The notes under the pieces were generated by a model, which saw only the letters and a program-made list of their open reading frames with translations, ran no database searches and was not told where the DNA came from. Both the position numbers and the translations under genes were made by a program. From a virus, in the IMG/VR virus record IMGVR_UViG_3300048135_000414, positions 1 through 32,182 of that record: a stretch of DNA of 32,182 bases; one strand, given 5' to 3'. This document shows positions 7,829 through 18,542 of the stretch, piece by piece; positions within the stretch are counted from its first letter, which is position 1, and the number at the start of each line of letters is the position of its first letter.

Positions 7829-10800
7829 ATGAGCAAGTATAAAAGTAATAAGCCAACTACACCAGGTAGGAAAAAACGTGCAGGTAGCTATAAGGGTACT
7901 GAAATTAAAAGTAGTGACTTTTTACCAAGTGTTTTCCAAACTAACGTAAATAAATCATGGCTTAATGCAACCTTTGATCAAATGATTAGTAAATCAGATC
8001 TTAAAGATATTGATGAGCTAGTTGGTACAAGGGATGGCAGATACTTTGATAAAAATGACATTTATATGACAACATCTGAACATGATGTACGTGGTGTAAA
8101 GCAATTTGAACCAGCAATTGTAAGTAGAGACAAATCAAAAAATCTAACTAACCTTATAGGCATAGACGATATTTCAAACTCTATAAATGTTGATTTTGAT
8201 CAATATAATTATAATGCCGCTTACCAAACTCGTGCTTCAACATTCTTACCACCGATTGATGTTGATAAATTTATTAACTATGGACAATATTATTGGATAG
8301 AAAATTTACCAGTATATGAAAGTTTTAATACAAATATCACATATACAAACGTTGTAAGTGAAATTAATGGTGAGATTGAATATACATTCAAAGACGATGA
8401 GAATGAGTTCCCGTTAATGGATGGTATGATTATAGAATTTACCGCAGGTTATGGACAATGGGATGGCTGGCAGTTCTTAGTAACTGGTGTTGGTGATTTT
8501 ATTAAATTAAGACCATATAGATCTAACACAGGAAAAAATGAATGGAACGCACTTACATCTTACAATGGTGCAATACGAGGATACTGGGACAAGGGTGATG
8601 TTAAGCTATATGAGCGAGGTGCTATTTCTCAAGACTTATGGGATTATATTAAAGACCACAATGCAAATAAAACATTACCATTATTAAAACTTAGAGATAC
8701 TGGATTAGTTAAAAAAGTAAATCCTGATGGCACATCTGTAAATGGTGTAGACACATATATTAGCGGCAGAGTAATTGCTCGCTTTGATGAAGATTGGAAC
8801 TTTCAAAACAGCACAGGATCATATCCTTTTGCTAAAAACTTCCAGCCTTCTAATTTAGATGAATATAAAGTGTTTATTATTGATACAGACACAGATGGTG
8901 ATATTGAAGTTACATGTATTATTGACGCAAGGCTAACTTCTAATAATGAAATAGAACAATTTATTCCAAGCAACATTAATAAAGAGTTTGCGATGATTGC
9001 AGAGAATTTAGAAAACTATGACATCATTGGTTGGGACAACGACTTTAAACTTAATTCTGAAAAAGATTATATTGTTATTGACAGAGCAGACCCAATTGCA
9101 AGTGCATGGAGTCGTGTTAATATGTGGATACACAAAGAAGCATTATTCACTATTGCAGCAATGACAAATACATCAGACCAATATCTACTAAACAGAAAAG
9201 ATTTTCAAGCCAAACGTCCTATTATTGAATTTAATAAAAACATGTGGCTAACAAATCACGGCTATAGTGAATACAAATATGACTTTGTATGGCAAGGTAA
9301 CATTGATTTTATTATGTTAAGTAAAACAGTCGCAGAGGCAGAACTTTCTGTAGGAACAACATTTGTTGTGGTTGGTGACGATAAAGTTTATGAAGTAACT
9401 GCAACAGGTAGTCAAGTAAATGCCACACTTACAGCTGGTGACACAATGTTTATTATGTCAGGCGGCATACAGTCGCTTGTTGACAAATATCAATACCAAG
9501 ACGTATGGTTCACTGAAGATGGTGAATTTATGGTTGCGCAAAAAAAGAAGCGTGTAAACTTTGCACCTTACTTTAAGTTGTATGATGAAGATCAAACTTT
9601 ATTATCAGACACAAACAAATACCCTAACAGTACTGATAGAGGAAGTAAAATATTTGGATACAAACCTGGTACAGGTAAAAAGGATCCAGAGTTAAATTTT
9701 GCATTAACATATCAAGATACTGGATTTAAGGCAGAGATTGTATTTGAGAATTTTTTAGATAATACAGAAGTTACATACAGCAAAACATTATCTTCAGGAA
9801 GCCAATTGGCTGTACAAAGTAATATACCTGGATACTATTATTACAAACAAGGCATACATTATAAGTCAAATTATCAGACAAGTTATAAGCCTATTGGATC
9901 TTTAACTGATTACCAAGTTGTTGTTAGTGACCCAAGTGTTGCATTAGAAATTCCAGTAGGTAGTGACTCATGGGAAACAAATAAAGAATTCTTATTTTAT
10001 GAAGCAGACGATTGTTTTGCAGTACGTGAGCTTTATATGAAAGGTATATATCATGATTATGGATACCTAAAGCCACAGCTTATTATGCAACGAAATAAAA
10101 AATATGAATTCCATGATCTAGTTGGCGATTTAGAAATATATGATAAAGATTATAATGTTGAAACAAACTACACAACAATTAGTTTAACAGCACCATATAC
10201 ATATGACATTGAGTTTGACTCAAACGCAAATGATTATTATTACTATGGTTGTCCTCATTTAGGCACTGGAAGAATTATTGTTGTTGATGATATTAATCAA
10301 GTATATCATAAACTTTATATTGATGGTAAATTTGTACCATGCAGTAAGTATACCATTACAAACAACCAAATTATTGTGCCAAGCACATTATTAGAAACTG
10401 ATAGTGTAGTTGATGTACAATATTATACAAGTGAACTTCGTTACACATTGGATACTGAAATTCCAGAAGTACACAAGCACAATGCTACAAACGAAACTAT
10501 TGATACTTTTACATTCAGTGAAACATTGGATCACTGGAAAAGCATTATTGAAAGTGCAGTAGAGTTTGACGGGCAAGGCGATGGTAATAATAACTCACAC
10601 CGCAAGTTCAGTGTACAAACAAATGGCGGTACAATATTTAGACATGATGATATTAGTGTAATGCAAGACATTACATTAAGTGAAGATTCATTAAATGTAT
10701 CAGCTGGGCTAGTTGAACAAGGTAGAGAATGGGATAACTTTAAACAAAGATTTATTGCTCAAGTTAAAAAATTATATAAACAACAAAGTTGGTCAAGCGT

Positions 10801-13800
10801 TAAAGACATTGTAAACCAAGCGGTTGATAATATCACAGTTACACGCAAAGGCACATTACTGCATGCAGATAGTAATATGATATACACTGGAGAAGAAAAC
10901 TTTGATCGTATCGAACTTACAGGTAACAACCAAACTTTTACAACCAAATTTACATTTAACTCGGATAGAACTAAACAAGATCATTACTACATATATCTAA
11001 CAGATGATAAAAATGGTCTAGGATATATGACTACTCGAATTTTACATAAAGATTCAGACTACACAGTTAACGGAAGTGAAATTACTTTACTAGTAAATGC
11101 AATAGAAATACCAAGCCAACTTCCATACGTAACAGTTTACTATCACGAAATGGACAAAGTAAGTCACGTACCTGCAAGTATGACAAAACTTGGATTAGAA
11201 TTTCCAAGATTTATCCATATTGACAACGGCAAGTTTGTAGGACATGATGGTGCAATGATGCAAGTAGGTAATCAAAACTTTGACTTGTATAATATGAATA
11301 GCCAAACTTTTGATCCAGTAGTTGCATGTTTATGGGATCTTGAAACAAGAATTTATAACAACCTTGCTGAAACAGAACATTATATTTCAGCAAACAAATA
11401 CTTACCAAGTCAACACAGAGACACCTGGTATACACTAAACGATGTTAATAACTCTATGGAAAAATATTTCCGTAAATGGATGAACAAGAATAATATCTGG
11501 AATATTGATAAAGAAGATGAATATGATCCTGCAAATTCAAATACTTGGAATTATAATTCAATGGACTTGCATGGACACATGGAGCACCTTACAGGAAATA
11601 AACTGCCAGGATCGTGGCAAGGAAATTACATCATCTTATTCGGTACAGAGCGTCCAGATTGTATGCCTTGGATAATACTAGGCTTTGCTTGGAAGCCAGC
11701 TTGGTGGGATGACCATTATAGTTGGACTGATCCAATCAAACGTGCTAGCTTAATAGAAGCACTAAGAACTGGACAACAAAAAATGATCTGGCATAACTTA
11801 GGTGTGTCAGAACAAAGTGTAGCACATGCTCGTTATTATTGGGATTGGGATAATCATTGTCCAGTTAAAACAGACGGCACATTAGAGGATCCAGAAGTTG
11901 TACTAGGTACACCAGATCCTATTGATGCCGCAGTACCATTTGAGTGGGGAGACTATGGTTATATCGAAAGACGTTGGAGACATAGTGGTGAAGGTATTGG
12001 CGCATTAGTTGGTTCAATTGTTAAACTAAACAGAACAAAGGCGTGGACAGACTTCTTCCAACCAGGGTTTATTGTAGACAAACACAGCTTAGTGAACAAC
12101 AAAAGAATATCTCCTAGTGCATTACATTACCATGGCGGATTATATGGAGAGACAGTTAAGTCTATTAACGTAATTGATAGCTCAACAGGGTTAGGTACAA
12201 ATAGCACAGTAGATATCATATCACCTGCAAGTTCATTAGGCGCATCAGCAATAGCAAATGTTAATGCTTCTGGAGAACTTACACATGTTTCATTAACAAC
12301 CAGAGGTAATAACTTTGATCAGGATGCAGCCAAACATGTTGAGAATGTTGGCGGGCAAACGTTTAGTTATGCAAATGTTGATATGGTAAAGCAAGTTATA
12401 CCTTTCCATGCTAATGGTATTAATGTAACACAATTAAATAAAATTAAAAGAAATAATGAGAGCATTGACTTAGAGCAACTATACAAAAGTATAGACACAC
12501 AGTTGCTAATTAAAATGGGCGGCTTTACTGATAAGTCATTATTAAACATTCAAACTGAGAGTGGTATAAGCGGCGCATTTAAAATTAATGACAATGATTA
12601 TGAGATTGTATTACTTGAAGGTAAACCAACAAGAGTAGATGTAGCAAGCCAAATTTACATTGAAAAATTAAGTCAAGGTTTCCGTATAAAAGGTATCAGT
12701 AACGCACAACAGCGTTTTACTTTTAATGAGCCACTTATACAAGGTGCTAATGCATACAAAAATCTAAAGCTAGATAACAACGGTGTAGTTAGACAATATA
12801 CCAAGCACAGTGCAAAAGAAAGTTATATTGAATATGGTGCAGTACTTTCAAGAGTACAAGACACATATAATTTTATTAGAGGCTATGATCACTATTTAAA
12901 ATCAAGAGGTGTACTAGCAACAAACGATATTGGTAGCTCTGCATTTGGCTTTGCAAATTGGACAACACATGCACAGATTGGCGAAGTATATATTATTGAC
13001 ATCGGTTCAGGTGTTGGTTACCAATCAGACCATGGACACATTTTAGAATTTGGTGCTGCTCCAGAACATCAAAACGAATTATTAGACCCGCAAGGTAAAA
13101 AGATTGAAGCTGACGATTTAAGAGTAGTTAGAACTGAAAACCAACTTAGAGCGATTACAGCTGATGGCAGTTTAATAGGCTCAGCAGGATTTTCAGAAGT
13201 AGATTACGAACATGGATTGTTACTGTCAAATAAAACACAGTTTAACAGTACTATTTTTGATGACATTTCAAATGTTAGACATCAACGCTTACACATTAAA
13301 GGCAAGCGTACAGATGGCTGGAAAGGTCATAAATCTGCAAAAGGATATATCGTAAAATCAAATGGAATTAATCCAAACTTTGATTCTAGTGTTAACCAAA
13401 TAGACTACTATTATAAAACAGATATTAAAATTGACAATAGCGACATTAGTAAAATGGAAAAACTTACTAACGGAAATATTGATAGGGACTGGAGCAAAGG
13501 ATTTAATTTAAGCGACAATGTATTAAGTAACTTCTATCGCGAAATGATTAAAGACAGAGGTACTACTGGTATTGCAACAAAGCTGAATCGTAGTACATTA
13601 ATTAATTTAGGAAACAGTAACCTTACTACCAAAGAAGAATGGATGTTTAGAAATGGTTACATGGGTGATCCAACAAGAAGAAAAACAACAGAGATTGAAT
13701 TAAAAAGATCTAACAATGCAAGTGACATTAGACTGATTGACTTCTTTAATGATTCACCAGTTTATGTAAACAATGAGATACAAGTAGACTTTCCAAAAGT

Positions 13801-16800
13801 TACAATGGAAAAACAATACCCAATGTTTGCGGGTGATTGTCTAGAAACAGAAGTTGATTACGTAGTACCAAAACTTCCTGATTTAGATACACTATATGAT
13901 TCATTAGCAGACTATGCTAACATTCCAACATGGAATGGTACTACTAGTTACAAACGTGGCGACAGAGTTAGACGTAACGGTATGTTACTAAAATGTAATA
14001 CTAACTTTATTGGATATACAAGTGAAGTTTCAAACAATGACCAGACAGGTAGTGTAAGTAACCCAACATTTAGCTTCCGTCAAAGTGGAACACCTAGTGC
14101 AGTTATTGATGGTGTAAGTGTTTACTTCAATAAAACTACAACATTGTATAGTGCAATTGCTGTAACTGGATCAAATCAATCAGTACAAAGTCCTAAAACA
14201 TTAAACATTGACAATACATCAGTTAGCTTAGTAGTAACATCACAACAACAAATTATTGATACAACACAACCGTTTTCAGGTAACCCACATGTAAATTCAA
14301 ATGCGTTAGGTACTGGTACAGTTATCGTTGACAATTATGGAAAAACTTTAGAGATTGAAGGCACAACAATTAACCTTTGGGATCCAGCAGATGAAACACC
14401 AACAGTAACAACGACACCAAATCCAGATCAGTCAGAAACTATTACTGGCGATTCTACAACAACAGTTTGGCCATTAACAATACCAGCTAACGTTGATACT
14501 GTCACTGTTACTGTACCAGCAGGATATACTGAAGTGGTTGATCTTGTTAATGCAGAAGTTACAATTACACCAGCATTGCCATCACCACCTGATGCAGACT
14601 CAGAAGCTACAGTAACATATACAATTCAAGATACTGTTACTAGTGGGCCTCCTATTACAGGTGTTAATATTGATGCAGATGATGTTGTTGCATTTATTAC
14701 TGCGGCAAACATTCCAAATGTAACAGCTCAAAAGGATAGCAACGGTGTTATCTCAATAATTAAAAACGTAAACGGAAACACTACTGGTGCATTATTTGTA
14801 AGTAACGGAACAGCAAATGCAGATTTAGGAATAGCTGCAGGTAGTTTCCCACCAGCAGTAGATAATATTACAGTAAACGAACCTATTAGTACAGCAATTG
14901 CTCGCAACTTAATTAATGCAGCAAGTATTCCTAATGTAACAGCTTCACTAGATGCAAATCAAAATCTAGTGCTTACTAAAATAATTGGTAGCTCTATTGA
15001 CCCATCACAAGACACATTAGATATTAGTGGTAATGCTAACTTAACATACGGCTTTCCAGTACAAACCGGATATCCTTCATCTATAAGACAGGATTCAAGT
15101 ACTGTATCAGATGCGAGAGATTTTATTAACAGCGCCAATATTCCAGGCATAACTGCAAGTGTAGTACAAAATGGAAGACTAGTTGTACAAAGTTCTAATG
15201 GTACACTAGTTATTGGAGACAACACCGAGTTACAAACTGAAGCAGGTATTAATGCAGGCACATACTATTCATTATCAACGCCAGTTGAAAATGATTTTAA
15301 TGACCAGAAAACGTTCTGGGATGTAGACAGTTTCAATGATCCAGCATTGTTTAATATTTTTGTATTAGATGACACTGATTATGAAAAAGTTCAAACAGAC
15401 AGTATTGACAGTAAGTTTTGGGATTGGAATGTATTATCAGTTCAAGACTTTGGACTATACACGTTTGACGAAGGAAAAACTGAATGTAGTATTTGTGCAG
15501 GTGTAGATAGCCCAGAAGGTAACGATGCTCGTGTTACAGTACAAAAAGCACACAACCTTGAAGTTGGTGATTATGTAATGCTAGTTAACACTACTACGCA
15601 ACCTAGCTGTGATGGTATACACAAAGTTACACGTGTTGGTGATATTACAGAGCCTAATAGCTTCTATATTGATATGTATATTGAAGATTGCGGAAGTTCG
15701 CCATCAGTATTTGTTTTACGTAACTCTAGATTCTTTAGAACAAACGACAGAACAGCAAGTGTTAGCAGTGATTATTATAATCCAAAATTACAAGAGCTGG
15801 CTTGGACATCTAGAGATGGACAAAGTCGAGTAAGTACAAGTGTACACCGCTGGGCTGGAGGACAAGGCTATAAACCAGTGTCTGGTAGATACAGCAATAA
15901 GCGTATTACACATACCAAAGAGTCTGGATATAACAAAGTAATCGGTGCATCAATTTATGATGGACGTAAGCAATCAAGTTTAGTAGATTTAGAAATTTAT
16001 GATCCAGCAAGAGGATTATGGCCTGGTGTTGCTATGCGTGAGTTAGATAACATTAGTGAATATGATTTAGCACAGTATACTAACAGTACAGATTTATTAT
16101 TCGAAGGCAACGAAAGAAATGCATGGGGCGAAGAAAGAGTAGGTACTACTTGGTTTAATACTTCGTCAATCAACTATTGGGATTATGATCAAGGTGATTA
16201 TAATTACAGAAAAGAGCATTGGGGTAAACTAATTACTGGCAGTGTTGTTGAAGTTTATGAATGGACCAAGTCATCAGTACCACCAGACGAATATAAAAAT
16301 GCAGTACTTGAAGGTAAAGAAATTTATGGCACAGTTGCCACTGGTGAAGTATTTAAAGAGTTTGATGCAAGTGTTGGTGAGGACATTTATTACTATACAC
16401 AGGATCAAATTTGGAACGATTCTACAAGTGACTATGATGTTGTTTATTATTTCTGGGTTAAAGAAAAACTATATGTTCCAAACACAGATAGAATTTATAG
16501 CACACAACAGCTAGCAACCATTCTACGAGATCCAACACAAGCTGGTATCGCTTGGATGGCATTAGTAGACAGCAAGCAAATTATTATTGCTAACGCACAA
16601 CACTATCTAAATGACGATACAGTGTTGCAACTAACATACGAGTCAGAAATGAATCACAACAATTGGTTCATCCTAAATGAAGGTACAGATACAATTCCTG
16701 AGTACTGGTTTGTAGGACTTAGAGACAATGTTACTGGATTGCAAAGTGGTTATGATAGAGAATTACCAAATGAAACATTGCACCCATATAATAGATTTGG

Positions 16801-18517
16801 TGATGATAGAAAGATTGGACAAACTTGGTATAAAGACAAATATGAAACTAGACGCCAGGCACTAAGTGTTGCTAACCGCATGCTTAAAGAAATGAATTTA
16901 TTTGAAGACTTACCATACAAGTGGGATAGAACTCTTACAGATAAAAGTAGAATTATTGACTTTGGTGTAAATGCAGATCTAGTACCTGAGTGGATTGCAT
17001 CAACATCATATACTATTGGTGACAGAGTAATTTCTAATAGGATTGTATATGAAGCATTAAGTTCATTTACAAGTGGTACAGACGAATTTATTGATATTAA
17101 TACTAATGACTGGGTAATGATTAGTCAACTATATGATATGACTAGAGTTTGGGAGTATGCAGATTACGTACACCCAGCACACCCAAGTTATAAACGTGCA
17201 ACAATCTTAGTTGACAACAGAGTACAAGCATTGGCAGTAGATCCAACACAGCACCAAACTGTTGGCATTAATATCTACAATGCATCAAAGCAATTAGATG
17301 AGAGTGAAATATTTAATTGGATTAACGATAAGTGGATACTAACACACAAGAGAAATGCTACCATAGAGTTTAATGACTTTATTAGTAATAAAGATAACGA
17401 CATGGGTTGGGATTTTGGATCATGGGATCAGGGTGGTTGGGATCAGAACACAGCTATCTATGCATACCATGTTATTGAAGCCTTACGCAACGATATATTC
17501 ATCCAAATGCATAAAGATAACTTTAACAAGTTCTTCTTTGCAATGGTAAAATATGCAATTAGTACACAAAAACAGGTTGACTGGGTATACAAAACAACGT
17601 ATATTCAAGCAGAAATAGAAAACAAACTTGACGAACAACCAAAGGTATATAAAAAGAATACAGTAAATGAAGTTGTAGGATATTTGGAATCAGTAAAACC
17701 ATTCCATACTAAAGTAAGAACAGTGTTTGATAAGTATACAGTAGATGAGAATTTAAATTTAGCTATAAACGATTCGCACATCTTTAATATTACAATCGAC
17801 TCACAGCAATTGGATCCTAAAGAGACATTCCAAATTGAGTACTTAGGAGATGAGATTTCACTGGACTTTGGTGGCGATACCGAAGACACATTCGCCGCAC
17901 CATCATTTACAGACACAGCATCAACAGACACACTAACAGGTGGTGGATTTAATAACAGTTATGATTGGTCACTTACTGGAACAGATGTTGGTGCTGTTGG
18001 TAGACGCAGAGCAATATATTATTTCGATACACAAGAACATTTAAGTGTTCGTGTATTAACTAACACAGCAGGTAACACTGTTGATGCAGATAGCCGTACA
18101 TATCAATATCTGCAAGACAATAATGGGTATATAAGTGTATATGCCCTAGAGGATGCAATGACTGCAACAGTAGATGCCGACACAGAAAGTGACGACACTA
18201 GCATTATCCTATCGGTAGGCGAGGGACTAAAGTTTATTCCGACAGGAGGCTTTGCATTAATTAATAATGAAGTTCTACAATACGGCAGAGTAGACGGTGA
18301 CACACTACTTGATGTCACACGTGGCGAGTATGCCGCAAAAATAGTATCAGGAGATACGATTATAGATGTAACAAACAATAAACTAGATACAATTGAATCA
18401 ATTATAAGAGATTCTTCTCTAAGATTAAACGAGATTGGCAAGAGTATACTAGATAATACAAGTTCAAGCCTTGATGCAAAAACATTACAAGCTAATGGCC
18501 AAGGCACGGCCTTTTAA
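7829..18517 (+). CDS. Giant (3562 aa) baseplate/tail structural protein
   Basis: One uninterrupted frame, with AAGG 6-7 nt before the ATG. The N-terminus is basic and polar, then FLPSVFQTNVNKSWLNATFDQ and FINYGQYYWIENLP, a pattern I associate with very large structural proteins placed after gp6 in marine T4-like phages; by position it is a gp7-like wedge/outer baseplate candidate. There is no signal peptide or membrane segment. Two copies of a W-x5-Y-x2-GDRV module (W2035 and W3055) resemble small carbohydrate-binding modules. Residues about 2275-2480 hold three roughly 71-residue repeats. A Trp-Asp cluster (W3194, W3198, W3203) lies nearer the C-terminus. It may combine a wedge scaffold with surface-binding domains. 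The structural class is likely; the gp7 assignment is inference. Confidence 0.7.
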   Translation: MSKYKSNKPTTPGRKKRAGSYKGTEIKSSDFLPSVFQTNVNKSWLNATFDQMISKSDLKDIDELVGTRDGRYFDKNDIYMTTSEHDVRGVKQFEPAIVSRDKSKNLTNLIGIDDISNSINVDFDQYNYNAAYQTRASTFLPPIDVDKFINYGQYYWIENLPVYESFNTNITYTNVVSEINGEIEYTFKDDENEFPLMDGMIIEFTAGYGQWDGWQFLVTGVGDFIKLRPYRSNTGKNEWNALTSYNGAIRGYWDKGDVKLYERGAISQDLWDYIKDHNANKTLPLLKLRDTGLVKKVNPDGTSVNGVDTYISGRVIARFDEDWNFQNSTGSYPFAKNFQPSNLDEYKVFIIDTDTDGDIEVTCIIDARLTSNNEIEQFIPSNINKEFAMIAENLENYDIIGWDNDFKLNSEKDYIVIDRADPIASAWSRVNMWIHKEALFTIAAMTNTSDQYLLNRKDFQAKRPIIEFNKNMWLTNHGYSEYKYDFVWQGNIDFIMLSKTVAEAELSVGTTFVVVGDDKVYEVTATGSQVNATLTAGDTMFIMSGGIQSLVDKYQYQDVWFTEDGEFMVAQKKKRVNFAPYFKLYDEDQTLLSDTNKYPNSTDRGSKIFGYKPGTGKKDPELNFALTYQDTGFKAEIVFENFLDNTEVTYSKTLSSGSQLAVQSNIPGYYYYKQGIHYKSNYQTSYKPIGSLTDYQVVVSDPSVALEIPVGSDSWETNKEFLFYEADDCFAVRELYMKGIYHDYGYLKPQLIMQRNKKYEFHDLVGDLEIYDKDYNVETNYTTISLTAPYTYDIEFDSNANDYYYYGCPHLGTGRIIVVDDINQVYHKLYIDGKFVPCSKYTITNNQIIVPSTLLETDSVVDVQYYTSELRYTLDTEIPEVHKHNATNETIDTFTFSETLDHWKSIIESAVEFDGQGDGNNNSHRKFSVQTNGGTIFRHDDISVMQDITLSEDSLNVSAGLVEQGREWDNFKQRFIAQVKKLYKQQSWSSVKDIVNQAVDNITVTRKGTLLHADSNMIYTGEENFDRIELTGNNQTFTTKFTFNSDRTKQDHYYIYLTDDKNGLGYMTTRILHKDSDYTVNGSEITLLVNAIEIPSQLPYVTVYYHEMDKVSHVPASMTKLGLEFPRFIHIDNGKFVGHDGAMMQVGNQNFDLYNMNSQTFDPVVACLWDLETRIYNNLAETEHYISANKYLPSQHRDTWYTLNDVNNSMEKYFRKWMNKNNIWNIDKEDEYDPANSNTWNYNSMDLHGHMEHLTGNKLPGSWQGNYIILFGTERPDCMPWIILGFAWKPAWWDDHYSWTDPIKRASLIEALRTGQQKMIWHNLGVSEQSVAHARYYWDWDNHCPVKTDGTLEDPEVVLGTPDPIDAAVPFEWGDYGYIERRWRHSGEGIGALVGSIVKLNRTKAWTDFFQPGFIVDKHSLVNNKRISPSALHYHGGLYGETVKSINVIDSSTGLGTNSTVDIISPASSLGASAIANVNASGELTHVSLTTRGNNFDQDAAKHVENVGGQTFSYANVDMVKQVIPFHANGINVTQLNKIKRNNESIDLEQLYKSIDTQLLIKMGGFTDKSLLNIQTESGISGAFKINDNDYEIVLLEGKPTRVDVASQIYIEKLSQGFRIKGISNAQQRFTFNEPLIQGANAYKNLKLDNNGVVRQYTKHSAKESYIEYGAVLSRVQDTYNFIRGYDHYLKSRGVLATNDIGSSAFGFANWTTHAQIGEVYIIDIGSGVGYQSDHGHILEFGAAPEHQNELLDPQGKKIEADDLRVVRTENQLRAITADGSLIGSAGFSEVDYEHGLLLSNKTQFNSTIFDDISNVRHQRLHIKGKRTDGWKGHKSAKGYIVKSNGINPNFDSSVNQIDYYYKTDIKIDNSDISKMEKLTNGNIDRDWSKGFNLSDNVLSNFYREMIKDRGTTGIATKLNRSTLINLGNSNLTTKEEWMFRNGYMGDPTRRKTTEIELKRSNNASDIRLIDFFNDSPVYVNNEIQVDFPKVTMEKQYPMFAGDCLETEVDYVVPKLPDLDTLYDSLADYANIPTWNGTTSYKRGDRVRRNGMLLKCNTNFIGYTSEVSNNDQTGSVSNPTFSFRQSGTPSAVIDGVSVYFNKTTTLYSAIAVTGSNQSVQSPKTLNIDNTSVSLVVTSQQQIIDTTQPFSGNPHVNSNALGTGTVIVDNYGKTLEIEGTTINLWDPADETPTVTTTPNPDQSETITGDSTTTVWPLTIPANVDTVTVTVPAGYTEVVDLVNAEVTITPALPSPPDADSEATVTYTIQDTVTSGPPITGVNIDADDVVAFITAANIPNVTAQKDSNGVISIIKNVNGNTTGALFVSNGTANADLGIAAGSFPPAVDNITVNEPISTAIARNLINAASIPNVTASLDANQNLVLTKIIGSSIDPSQDTLDISGNANLTYGFPVQTGYPSSIRQDSSTVSDARDFINSANIPGITASVVQNGRLVVQSSNGTLVIGDNTELQTEAGINAGTYYSLSTPVENDFNDQKTFWDVDSFNDPALFNIFVLDDTDYEKVQTDSIDSKFWDWNVLSVQDFGLYTFDEGKTECSICAGVDSPEGNDARVTVQKAHNLEVGDYVMLVNTTTQPSCDGIHKVTRVGDITEPNSFYIDMYIEDCGSSPSVFVLRNSRFFRTNDRTASVSSDYYNPKLQELAWTSRDGQSRVSTSVHRWAGGQGYKPVSGRYSNKRITHTKESGYNKVIGASIYDGRKQSSLVDLEIYDPARGLWPGVAMRELDNISEYDLAQYTNSTDLLFEGNERNAWGEERVGTTWFNTSSINYWDYDQGDYNYRKEHWGKLITGSVVEVYEWTKSSVPPDEYKNAVLEGKEIYGTVATGEVFKEFDASVGEDIYYYTQDQIWNDSTSDYDVVYYFWVKEKLYVPNTDRIYSTQQLATILRDPTQAGIAWMALVDSKQIIIANAQHYLNDDTVLQLTYESEMNHNNWFILNEGTDTIPEYWFVGLRDNVTGLQSGYDRELPNETLHPYNRFGDDRKIGQTWYKDKYETRRQALSVANRMLKEMNLFEDLPYKWDRTLTDKSRIIDFGVNADLVPEWIASTSYTIGDRVISNRIVYEALSSFTSGTDEFIDINTNDWVMISQLYDMTRVWEYADYVHPAHPSYKRATILVDNRVQALAVDPTQHQTVGINIYNASKQLDESEIFNWINDKWILTHKRNATIEFNDFISNKDNDMGWDFGSWDQGGWDQNTAIYAYHVIEALRNDIFIQMHKDNFNKFFFAMVKYAISTQKQVDWVYKTTYIQAEIENKLDEQPKVYKKNTVNEVVGYLESVKPFHTKVRTVFDKYTVDENLNLAINDSHIFNITIDSQQLDPKETFQIEYLGDEISLDFGGDTEDTFAAPSFTDTASTDTLTGGGFNNSYDWSLTGTDVGAVGRRRAIYYFDTQEHLSVRVLTNTAGNTVDADSRTYQYLQDNNGYISVYALEDAMTATVDADTESDDTSIILSVGEGLKFIPTGGFALINNEVLQYGRVDGDTLLDVTRGEYAAKIVSGDTIIDVTNNKLDTIESIIRDSSLRLNEIGKSILDNTSSSLDAKTLQANGQGTAF
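14650..15265 (+). repeat. Three ~71-residue tandem protein repeats inside the giant structural gene
   Basis: The motif N-I-P-(N/G)-(V/I)-T-A recurs at residues 2295, 2367 and 2438 of the giant protein (bases 14711, 14927 and 15140), spaced 72 and 71 residues. Each is preceded by a helix-like I-N/T-x-A stretch and followed by a strand such as NGVISI, NQNLVLT or NGRLVVQ. The pattern resembles 'IN'-type repeats of flagellar and phage fibre proteins. DNA identity between copies is low, so the duplication is old. A weaker related unit may precede them near 14100-14250. Confidence 0.6.
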
Positions 18518-18518
18518 G

Positions 18519-18538
18519 TATAAATACTACTAGGAGAA
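18519..18538 (+). promoter_or_regulatory. T4-type late promoter plus strong ribosome-binding site
   Basis: TATAAATA at 18519-18526 matches the T4 late consensus exactly and continues as CTAC, close to the extended form TATAAATACTATT. It starts 2 nt after the giant gene's stop. With T4 spacing, transcription would begin near 18532, so the message would open directly at the AGGAGA ribosome site (18532-18537), 5 nt before the ATG at 18543. In T4 such promoters are read late with gp55 and gp33 and the gp45 clamp; those genes are not in the window. It should drive the three fibre-like genes to 21134. Confidence 0.8.
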
Positions 18539-18542
18539 TATT

